64,000 nucleotides of DNA. Source: CALFVT01 sp039989855. Lineage in GTDB: Bacteria > Pseudomonadota > Alphaproteobacteria > Caulobacterales > Maricaulaceae. The DNA is taken from positions 356,810-420,809 of the forward strand of contig JBDXGZ010000023.1 in NCBI GenBank assembly GCA_039989855.1, given 5' to 3'. The notes under the pieces are model-generated. The model worked only from the letters and a program-made list of their open reading frames with translations. It was not told the DNA's origin and ran no database searches. A program made the position numbers and the translations under genes. Numbering within the stretch: the first letter of the stretch is position 1; every line of letters begins with the position of its first letter. Shown piece by piece: positions 1-7,526 of this stretch.

Positions 1-361
1 TTTGGGATCAACCGTCTTGGCCGTCCATTGTCCTAGGACTACTTATCGTTACTGGATTATTCTTAGACGTCTGTCTTGCAAAGACCTCCCGCTCCCGAAA
101 CGCTAAGTTAAGCCGCTAAAGCTACCCCTCACCGCTGATAACATCACAGAGCTACGGATTGATAAAACCATCAGAGACGGCGAAAAACCTACCGATCACG
201 TCCCCATTGACGGCACGTTTGATCTTTAGGGTTTAAGGGAGGGGATTGGTCTGACTGACAGGAACAAGCGACTTATTGTAGGCGATTTTAGGTCGCTCAG
301 GTTAGGTGCGTGCCGTGTAAAAACAGGTTCTGCCCGCCTCTATCGTGCCTAGCCTTTTGTT
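1..361. other. Gene-free stretch, possibly decayed coding sequence
   Basis: I see no intact gene here. On the plus strand one frame reads protein-like for about 38 codons (roughly 115-228) and, after a stop, for about 38 more (roughly 232-350), but both pieces are bounded by stops and neither has a convincing start. The composition suggests a decayed gene, yet I could not assign it to a family. The minus-strand HNH gene ends at 362, so any terminator for it would lie here; no clear hairpin plus T-tract is visible. Confidence 0.3.
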
Positions 362-1147
362 TTAATGTACTCGTACAATACCATCTGACCTATTGACTTT
401 AAAGGCTGCGCCATACCCGCCTAAAAGCGCCATTCCGGGCTTCAAGGCAGACTCATCTCCAACTAGCGCTGTGATAAATCCCGTTCCGTGGTAACGCACA
501 AACATACCCCCAATGTTCTCATTGAGGTTTAAGGAGTGACGGACAAAGAATTGATCGTTAACTTTCCAAACTCCCATCTCCAATTCTTTAGTGTTCGGCA
601 GCTTCTCTAGTAAATTTACGAATGGAGTATTTGTCGAAAGCTCGACATTCGTTAGCCACCTTACCGCCACAACCCCTTGAGGTGGAAAAATTTTACCTTT
701 CGAAAGAGTGAACCAATGAGCAAGACTTTGCTTTGCTGCCCAAGGGTTCAGTTTTTCCACGAAGAGTTTTTGGTTGTCAAATATGACACTCCCGTAATTC
801 TCATCAACGTTGGGGCCAATTTTAAACATCTCCTTCATGTCCGGAAGATTGTTTCGGCATCCACGCGAAACTTTCTCGAAGTGTTCTTCTTCCGCCCCAG
901 TAAGCCCCTTCAAACTTCGGTTGGATTGGGTTATCGCATAAAATGCGGCAAGTTGATCAATTTTGCTTGTATCATTATTACAACGTTTACAGGCTGGAAC
1001 TTCCATCCCTTTAGGCCTGAGTTTTTCCCAGAACATGATTTTGGGTGGCGCATGTTCAATAGATTCCGTAGGTGCTTTTCCACCGCAAAGGCAGCAATAT
1101 GGATAGTCAGCAACCATTTTTGCAAGTCTATTTTTAGCTTGTCCCAT
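362..1147 (-). CDS. HNH-type nuclease-like protein
   Basis: A small protein of about 261 aa whose N-terminal part carries two cysteine pairs, CCLCGG (about residues 17-22) and CKRCNND (about 52-58), separated by an ESIEHAPP segment. This spacing fits an HNH/zinc-ribbon nuclease fold with the histidine of EHAPP as candidate catalytic residue. The C-terminal two thirds are not recognised. I chose the ATG at 1147 (MGQAKNR) over the longer frame reaching 1255, because the upstream 36 codons look non-coding and a GGAAA lies just before 1147. It stands alone, with no methylase or partner beside it. It could be a solitary defence or mobile-element nuclease; the target is unknown. Confidence 0.55.
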   Translation of the reverse strand: MGQAKNRLAKMVADYPYCCLCGGKAPTESIEHAPPKIMFWEKLRPKGMEVPACKRCNNDTSKIDQLAAFYAITQSNRSLKGLTGAEEEHFEKVSRGCRNNLPDMKEMFKIGPNVDENYGSVIFDNQKLFVEKLNPWAAKQSLAHWFTLSKGKIFPPQGVVAVRWLTNVELSTNTPFVNLLEKLPNTKELEMGVWKVNDQFFVRHSLNLNENIGGMFVRYHGTGFITALVGDESALKPGMALLGGYGAAFKVNRSDGIVRVH

Positions 1148-1258
1148 TGCGTATTTCCATTGATGTTTGTTAATTATGTTAGCATCATATCTAGAGTGGG
1201 GGCTAGACCCACAACGAGCGGTCTTCTTTAGGCAACCCAAGCCACTCATCATCACTCC

Positions 1259-3208
1259 TCACCCACTCTTATTCATTCGGTTCTCAATTAGCACCTTGAC
1301 CACGCCCGGCTCGGCGAGGGTTGAGATGTCGCCGAGGTTGCCGTAATCGTCGGCGGCGATTTTACGTAGGATACGGCGCATGATTTTGCCTGAGCGGGTC
1401 TTAGGCAGTCCGTCTGAAAACTGGATGAGGTCTGGCGAGGCTATGGGGCCGATTTCTTTGCGGACATGCTGCACAAGCTCTTTGCGAAGCGCGTCGTCAA
1501 TTTTGGTTCCTGCCGTACAAGTGACATAGGCGTAAATCCCCTGCCCTTTAATATCGTGCGGGTAGCCGACCACGGCGGCTTCGGCCACAGCCTTATGGGC
1601 GACGAGCGCGCTTTCGACTTCGGCGGTTCCCATACGGTGGCCCGAGACATTAATCACATCATCGACGCGGCCTGTAATCCAGTAGTACCCGTCTTCGTCG
1701 CGCTTACAGCCATCACCTGTGAAATAGCTGCCCGGATAGGCGCTAAAATAAGTCTCGATAAAGCGTTGATGGTCGCCGTAGACCGTCCGCATTTGACCGG
1801 GCCAAGAGCCTTTGATGATGAGGTTTCCGTCCGTGGCGCCGTGTAGTTCGTTTCCGTCCGCGTCCACAAGCGCGGGTTCAATACCAAAGAACGGATGGCT
1901 CCCTGCGCCCGGTTTCATCGGTGTCGCGCCCGGTAGAGGAACGATCATCGCGCCGCCTGTTTCCGTCTGCCACCATGTATCGACAATCGGGCAACGGCCA
2001 TCGCCGACGGTGTGGAAATACCACTCCCACGCTTCGGGGTTAATCGGCTCACCGACCGTACCGAGCAAGCGAAGGGATTTGCGGGACGTCGCTTTCACAG
2101 GCCCGTCGCCTTCGCGCATCAAAGCGCGTATCGCCGTTGGCGCGGTGTAAAAAAGCGTCACTTGGTGTTTGTCGCAAACTTGCCAGAAGCGAGACGCATC
2201 GGGGTAAGTCGGAACCCCTTCGAACATCACCGTCGTCGCCCCGTTGGCCAAAGGCCCGTAGACAATATAAGTATGGCCTGTCACCCAGCCCACATCGGCG
2301 GAACACCAATAGACATCATCCTCTTTCAGGTCGAACACATGTTCATGGGTCATGGACGCCCACACGAGGTAGCCGCCCGTGGTGTGCAGCACGCCTTTGG
2401 GCTTGCCTGTGGAGCCGCTCGTGTAGAGAATGAAAAGCGGGTCTTCAGCCTTCATCGGCTCAGGCGGACAATCATCCGAGACACCCTCAAGCGCCTCATG
2501 CAGCCAGATATCTCGCCCTGCGGTCATGTTCACGTCACCGCTCGTTCGTTGAACCGTCAGAACGGTTTTGACAATCTTGGCAATATCGCAAGCGGCGTCG
2601 CAATTGGCTTTCAGTGGAATGGTCTTGCTGCCCCGCAAACCTTCATCCGCCGTAATGACAAATGTACTATCGCAATCGGTAATCCGTCCCGCCAAAGCTT
2701 CGGGGCTAAAGCCGCCAAAGACAACACTATGGACAGCGCCAATCCGCGCGCAGGCGAGCATGGCATATGAGGCTTCGATAATCATCGGCATATAGATAGT
2801 GACGCGGTCACCTTTTTTGACACCGTTAGCTTTCAGCACATTAGCAAAGCGGCAGACTTCGCCGTGAAGGTCGCGGTAAGTCAGGGTGAGGCTATCGGAC
2901 GGATCATCGCCTTCCCAGATGATGGCAGGCTTATCGGCGCGTGTGGCCAAGTGACGATCAAGGCAATTAGACGTAACGTTAAGGACGCCGTCTTCGTACC
3001 ACTTCACGGACAGGTTAGATTTATCCCAACTGACATTTTTAACCTGGGTATAAGGCGTCATCCAATCAAGGCGCTGTCCCATCTCTCCCCAAAAAGCTTC
3101 GGGGTCTTCGATAGAGGCCGCATACATTGAAGCATAACTCTCAGGCGTTAGGTTCGATGTTGCGGCAAAGGCCGCTGGTACTTGATAGGTTGGGTCGTTA
3201 GTGGTCAT
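1259..3208 (-). CDS. acs: Acetyl-coenzyme A synthetase
   Basis: AMP-forming acetate-CoA ligase of 649 aa, the usual length. It activates acetate to acetyl-AMP and then acetyl-CoA in the cytoplasm, feeding acetate into the TCA and glyoxylate cycles. Visible hallmarks are the N-terminal ACS domain, the P-loop-like YTSGSTGKPKGV, the adenylation core with WWQTETGG, and the C-terminal PKTRSGKIMRR motif. Lys608 in the latter is the residue acetylated in the family to switch the enzyme off. The start (MTTNDPTYQ) fits the family's N-terminus. It is monocistronic or the first gene of a short minus-strand run. Confidence 0.96.
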   Translation of the reverse strand: MTTNDPTYQVPAAFAATSNLTPESYASMYAASIEDPEAFWGEMGQRLDWMTPYTQVKNVSWDKSNLSVKWYEDGVLNVTSNCLDRHLATRADKPAIIWEGDDPSDSLTLTYRDLHGEVCRFANVLKANGVKKGDRVTIYMPMIIEASYAMLACARIGAVHSVVFGGFSPEALAGRITDCDSTFVITADEGLRGSKTIPLKANCDAACDIAKIVKTVLTVQRTSGDVNMTAGRDIWLHEALEGVSDDCPPEPMKAEDPLFILYTSGSTGKPKGVLHTTGGYLVWASMTHEHVFDLKEDDVYWCSADVGWVTGHTYIVYGPLANGATTVMFEGVPTYPDASRFWQVCDKHQVTLFYTAPTAIRALMREGDGPVKATSRKSLRLLGTVGEPINPEAWEWYFHTVGDGRCPIVDTWWQTETGGAMIVPLPGATPMKPGAGSHPFFGIEPALVDADGNELHGATDGNLIIKGSWPGQMRTVYGDHQRFIETYFSAYPGSYFTGDGCKRDEDGYYWITGRVDDVINVSGHRMGTAEVESALVAHKAVAEAAVVGYPHDIKGQGIYAYVTCTAGTKIDDALRKELVQHVRKEIGPIASPDLIQFSDGLPKTRSGKIMRRILRKIAADDYGNLGDISTLAEPGVVKVLIENRMNKSG

Positions 3209-3268
3209 AATCTCAGCCTTTATGCGGCTCTATTAAAGCCTATATTCCCATGTATATTTTTCCGAACT

Positions 3269-4210
3269 CTAGCGGCGTTTCTTCGGGGCTGCAACTGCAG
3301 TAACGATAGTAAAAATAGCTTCAAGCTCATCAATGATAGTTTGAACACGACCTGTATCTGTCATTGGTTGACGTAGGGATTTTGTCTCAAAGCGGTTCGG
3401 ATGTTCAACCGCAATCCATAATCGACCCTCATTAAAGGCAAAGCGTATTTTCTTGCCGTCTACCGTCTCTTCGAGATCGATTAATGTTTCCATAAAGGTC
3501 GGCGTTAAAAGGTAGCGGCCTTCAACCTGATCGGTTCCGTAAGCTTCAAAAAGTTTCTCAAACCGTGGTGAAGCGAGGCCGATACGTTTCATCTCGCCTT
3601 TTCGTTTGGCATTAAAAACCCCTGCATCCCGCAGGACAATCGTGGTCCCAAGAAAGTTACGGTGGAAATCCATCTCGAGCAGTGAGCCTTGAAAAACCGT
3701 CTTCCAATGCTCTCCCTTATCGGTTTTAACTTTTTGCTCTAGCTTAGCTTCACAAACTTTAACGTCGACATTTCCTATACGGCCTGTGATACCATCTTCA
3801 AAACTCGAACGATGAACACGAGACGGCAGCAAGTTTAAAGCTTGCAGTCTTGCCAAGAAATCAGCCTCAATATCAGGCAAACCTTTGTAAACCAGACCAA
3901 CGAACGAACTAATCTCGCTCATCAATATAAATTTCGTATCACCACGTACGGTGCGCGATTTTACACCGTAAAACCCGCAAAGTCCGGCCATACAAAATGC
4001 CCCCCATATTAATAACATGGCAATATTTTCTGTACGGTTAAATATGAACTGCCCAACTGTGGTTGCAACGATAAATAAAGCGATGGCAAATATCTTAAAT
4101 TGTTTCCAAAACGCCTGACGGCGCGTTTCAAGCGGCAACAGCTGTGGCAATATATTATCGGCGTATAGAGTGTCTATCCCGTCAAAAACAGGATGTGAGT
4201 GCGTAAACAT
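3269..4210 (-). CDS. DUF3137 domain membrane protein
   Basis: Protein of about 313 aa with two adjacent N-terminal membrane segments (roughly residues 32-50 and 60-80) and a long cytoplasmic C-terminal domain. The stretch around FQGSLLEMDFHRNFLGTTIVLRD matches the DUF3137 family pattern, where a similar FxGxxxxxDFxKxFxGxTVVLxD is conserved. The family has no established function. The frame continues upstream to 4261, but the extra 17 residues look unlike the family start, so the ATG at 4210 (MFTHSHP) is preferred; its ribosome binding site is weak. It faces away from the PAP2 cassette, so the interval 4211-4318 should hold divergent promoters. Confidence 0.7.
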   Translation of the reverse strand: MFTHSHPVFDGIDTLYADNILPQLLPLETRRQAFWKQFKIFAIALFIVATTVGQFIFNRTENIAMLLIWGAFCMAGLCGFYGVKSRTVRGDTKFILMSEISSFVGLVYKGLPDIEADFLARLQALNLLPSRVHRSSFEDGITGRIGNVDVKVCEAKLEQKVKTDKGEHWKTVFQGSLLEMDFHRNFLGTTIVLRDAGVFNAKRKGEMKRIGLASPRFEKLFEAYGTDQVEGRYLLTPTFMETLIDLEETVDGKKIRFAFNEGRLWIAVEHPNRFETKSLRQPMTDTGRVQTIIDELEAIFTIVTAVAAPKKRR

Positions 4211-4318
4211 AGGCGTTTCTACCACATATAAATAATACAAACGACCGATATTTGTTTTCACTGGAAATTAAGTGTTTTCGCGTAAGATAACTACAAAATA
4301 AATCTATGGGTTGGAATT

Positions 4319-5398
4319 GTGGTTGATATAACATCTTCGGTATTTTTGCCGAAACTACCAAAGGACTATTCGCAAGGCGTCAAAATTGTGAGTCTTCTAC
4401 TCGCTATTATCGTCACATGGTTTAGTCTTGCCCTCATCTTGAGTGCCGTTATACCCGACCCGTCTAAGACGAGTCTCTCTGCACTTCCATCTTACCTTGA
4501 ATATGCGAGCCGCAACGGTAAGTTCGTTTTATTCCTTGCAGCCTTGATCTCCCCTCTGATTATCGCGCATCGTTGCGGTGAAGCGTCCGTCATAGAATAT
4601 ATCAGAAAAAACCTTCAACATACGCCTACGATTTTGGTCAAAGTCGGGAGCCTATCAATCCTTGCCATCGCAAGTTTCGGCACCTTTATGTTTTCCTATT
4701 CAACTATAAAAACACGCATACCTGAAATTGTGCCTTTTACATGGGATGAAATTTTCATGAAACTTGATAGGTTGATTTTCTTTGGAAACGATCCATGGGT
4801 TCTTTTTAGTGGTTTATATAATAGTCCGTCCATATTGGTTTTCATGGATACAATATATGATATTTGGGCAACCATATTAGTCGGCACGTGGGCGCTTTGT
4901 TTTGCCTGTTATGGTTACGCTGCAAAAACCCGTTTTCAATTCCCGCTTGCCATTTTGATTACATGGTTTATCGGCGGAAATTTATTGGCCATAGTCTTTG
5001 CCTCGGCTGGACCGTGTTATTACGGCGCAGTCACAGGCCTTGCAGATCCCTTTGCAGCACAAATGGCCATACTTGCAGGCCTTGAAATTGAAGAACCCTT
5101 ACGAGCTGTACGTTACCAAGCCATACTATGGGATGTTTATGAGAATCCAGGTCTTGGGTTTGGCGGCATATCCGCCATGCCAAGCATGCACTGTGCAACC
5201 ACCGCTCTTCTTGTTCTTTTCGCATGGAAGCGCCCTATATTAAAGTGGCTCACGTCTGCGCTTTTCATCCTAATTTTCATCTCGAGTTTTGTACTCGGAT
5301 GGCACTATGCGGTTGATGGCCTGCTGGCCATTCCTGTTGCTATCGGGGGCTGGTTGTTAGCAGGTAAAATACTCTCGCGTTTTTCACCGAAGAGTTAA
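4319..5398 (+). CDS. PAP2/Aur1-like membrane phosphotransferase, copy 1
   Basis: Polytopic inner-membrane protein of 359 aa with about seven hydrophobic segments. The C-terminal half carries the PAP2 signature: PSMH ending at His291 and GWHYAVDG with His329 and Asp332, the usual catalytic histidine pair and aspartate. The layout (PSMH then WHYxxD near the C-terminus) resembles the PAP2_3 / inositolphosphorylceramide synthase group rather than a soluble phosphatase, so it may move a phosphorylated head group between lipids or strip lipid phosphate. Translation appears to start at GTG 4319 behind a TTGGA. Its stop codon overlaps the start of a paralogue by one base, so the two are translationally coupled. 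Substrate is unknown. Confidence 0.8.
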   Translation: MVDITSSVFLPKLPKDYSQGVKIVSLLLAIIVTWFSLALILSAVIPDPSKTSLSALPSYLEYASRNGKFVLFLAALISPLIIAHRCGEASVIEYIRKNLQHTPTILVKVGSLSILAIASFGTFMFSYSTIKTRIPEIVPFTWDEIFMKLDRLIFFGNDPWVLFSGLYNSPSILVFMDTIYDIWATILVGTWALCFACYGYAAKTRFQFPLAILITWFIGGNLLAIVFASAGPCYYGAVTGLADPFAAQMAILAGLEIEEPLRAVRYQAILWDVYENPGLGFGGISAMPSMHCATTALLVLFAWKRPILKWLTSALFILIFISSFVLGWHYAVDGLLAIPVAIGGWLLAGKILSRFSPKS

Positions 5399-6537
5399 TG
5401 GCCGCTAACACACTCAATATCACGTTTGTTAAAAGCAGCTTAGGCGCTTTATTTTCAAATACCGTAAAACATAAAACTGGCGATCTCATCTATATCGCAA
5501 TCGTCGGTCTATCCTTGCTCGCATGGGGTATTGGCGTCTATATCCTCTACCGTACAATAGGTGGCCCAGACCTTGCGGTCACAGATCGCGTAAGTAGTTT
5601 TCAAGCAAAGATGATGCCGCTACTGATTACGTTTGGCTCTGTCTTTCTATTAATACGCGGCCTTAAATTTAGTCGAGAAAATCCTGATGAGAGTTTCTTA
5701 AACCACGCTATCATAGAGCTGAAATCTAACCCTCAAAAGTTAATTCCAATCCTTATATCGGTTCTTATCGGCGCTATTAGTTTTATCTACCTACAAGTCA
5801 ATTTCATGTCGGTAAAAACGGCGATACCGACTATTCAGCCGTTCTATTTTGATGACATGGCAAGGCGGCTCGACAGGTTGTTATTCTTAGGCCAAGATCC
5901 TTGGGTTTACTTTTCGTGGCTCTATAACATTCCTTACGCGGTAAAGCTCATCGACATATCATACACTTTATGGTCGACATTAATTGTAGGGTTTTGGATA
6001 TATGCTTTTGCGACTTCGCGTATCTCCCGCCAACGTCGGTTCCAATATATTCTATCGATGATGATAATGTGGTTCGTAGCGGGTAACCTACTCGCCATAT
6101 TATTATCGTCAGCGGGTCCCTGTTACTATTTTTTATTCGGCTCTGACCCTAACTATTACGCGGGATTAATGAGCCAGTTAAGCTCCACACATGCGGTTGT
6201 TCCTATCGATGCTTATACCTATCAAGATATTTTGTTAAGCATGTATAATAATCCTGAAACGCGGTTTGGCGGCATCTCAGCCGCTCCGAGCCTGCACGTA
6301 GGAACGAGCCTTTTACTACTAGCTTTCTTCTGGAAACACCCCGTCGCGCGCTATTTATTAATACTATTCAATATCATTATATACATAGGCTCAATTATAC
6401 TCGCCTGGCACTATGCTATAGATGGATTAATTGTCGTACCTGTGGCTTTTCTATGCTGGGTGATTGCTGGAAAAATAACACGAGTAATAGAGGGACGGTG
6501 GCCAAGCCCTAGTTTAAACTTAGATCAATCACTTTAA
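5398..6537 (+). CDS. PAP2/Aur1-like membrane phosphotransferase, copy 2
   Basis: A 379-aa paralogue of the preceding protein, starting inside its stop codon (TAATG). It has the same layout of membrane helices and the same motifs: PSLH with His300 and AWHYAIDG with His338. Shared stretches such as DRLLFLGQDPW and GNLLAIL...SAGPCYY show that the pair arose by duplication. Both keep the expected catalytic histidines, so neither is obviously dead. It probably acts on lipid phosphate groups in the inner membrane beside copy 1. Two coupled copies suggest a heteromer or two consecutive steps, which is inference. Confidence 0.8.
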   Translation: MAANTLNITFVKSSLGALFSNTVKHKTGDLIYIAIVGLSLLAWGIGVYILYRTIGGPDLAVTDRVSSFQAKMMPLLITFGSVFLLIRGLKFSRENPDESFLNHAIIELKSNPQKLIPILISVLIGAISFIYLQVNFMSVKTAIPTIQPFYFDDMARRLDRLLFLGQDPWVYFSWLYNIPYAVKLIDISYTLWSTLIVGFWIYAFATSRISRQRRFQYILSMMIMWFVAGNLLAILLSSAGPCYYFLFGSDPNYYAGLMSQLSSTHAVVPIDAYTYQDILLSMYNNPETRFGGISAAPSLHVGTSLLLLAFFWKHPVARYLLILFNIIIYIGSIILAWHYAIDGLIVVPVAFLCWVIAGKITRVIEGRWPSPSLNLDQSL

Positions 6538-6585
6538 ATAATCTTTGAAAACTAGGTAACAGCACAACTATACACCGAGGAAAAA

Positions 6586-7488
6586 ATGAGACACAACACT
6601 CTTAAGTTATGGAATATAGTGAAAATACCTTCACTCATTTTTATAGTCTTTACGCTCGTATTATTTGGTTTCTATAACTATCTCCTCTCATCATTACAGG
6701 TTGAAAATGTAAATTACTCAAAGCTAGAAGACGCCGTTTTAATTTCTCATGCCGGTAGTGGATTGGATGTTGGAACTTATAGCAATTCTAAAGAATCCTT
6801 GGATCAAGCGGCCGCATATGGATATAAATATATTGAAGTCGACCTTAATCAAACCCAAAATGGGGACTGGGTATTAATTCACGATTGGAATAAAAATTAC
6901 TTCAAATATTTCATTCACTTTCCGCAATTTCCTAAATATTTCTTCGCTCATGAACACTCTTTACCTAAAACGGCCCTAGAGTTTCAAAACCGTAAGATGC
7001 GTTACAACCTCACGCCTATGACGCTTGAAAACTTAACAGATTGGTTAAAAAAACATCCTGACGTTAAAATTATTACGGATGTTAAAGGGTCAAATTACCA
7101 GTGTTTAGAAACAATAAAATCCATGATGGACGGCCGAACAGATCAAATCATACCTCAAATATATGCGCCTGAAGAACATCAAGACATTAAAGCTTTAGGT
7201 TATGAAAACATCATTTTGACGGTCTACAACCTTCGTCTCAATGTTGAAACCTTGGCGCAACTTGCTGACTTTTCACAGGCCAATGATTTATTTGCTATTA
7301 CAGTGCCGCAACGATGGATAAATCAAGATATAGATACATGGCGTCCAGACGCGGGCACGCATTTATTCACCCACACAATTAACAATACGGCCAAAGCCGA
7401 GCATTTCAAAACACTTGGCGTATTAGGGTTTTATACGGATTATATCATTCCGCCTCAAGAGACGGAACACCTCAATAAAGACGAGTAA
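6586..7488 (+). CDS. Membrane-anchored GDPD/PI-PLC-like phosphodiesterase
   Basis: Protein of 300 aa with one N-terminal membrane segment (about residues 14-34) followed by a TIM-barrel-type glycerophosphodiesterase domain outside the cytoplasm. The motif SHAGSG with His55, EVDLNQT with Glu84 and Asp86, and IHDW with His99 and Asp100 correspond to the metal and catalytic residues of the GDPD fold. The usual HRG is HAG here and the second element is YSNSKESL, as in a divergent PI-PLC/GDPD subgroup. A GAGGAAAAA ribosome site precedes the ATG. It lies 48 bases after the PAP2 pair and likely shares its transcript, so it may process the head group of the same lipid. Confidence 0.75.
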   Translation: MRHNTLKLWNIVKIPSLIFIVFTLVLFGFYNYLLSSLQVENVNYSKLEDAVLISHAGSGLDVGTYSNSKESLDQAAAYGYKYIEVDLNQTQNGDWVLIHDWNKNYFKYFIHFPQFPKYFFAHEHSLPKTALEFQNRKMRYNLTPMTLENLTDWLKKHPDVKIITDVKGSNYQCLETIKSMMDGRTDQIIPQIYAPEEHQDIKALGYENIILTVYNLRLNVETLAQLADFSQANDLFAITVPQRWINQDIDTWRPDAGTHLFTHTINNTAKAEHFKTLGVLGFYTDYIIPPQETEHLNKDE

Positions 7489-7526
7489 GAGGCGTCCTTA
7501 AAAGCACGCGCAATTACATAAATTCA

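Noticed and set aside
1..361. Possible tyrosine integrase remnant
   Set aside because: The protein-like fragments do not show integrase blocks on reading all frames by eye, so no assignment was made.
677..1231. Plus-strand open frame of 184 codons
   Set aside because: Opposite the HNH gene; the minus-strand protein has the cysteine motifs and better composition.
2012..2770. Plus-strand open frame of 252 codons
   Set aside because: Antisense shadow of acs with no ribosome site or recognisable motif.
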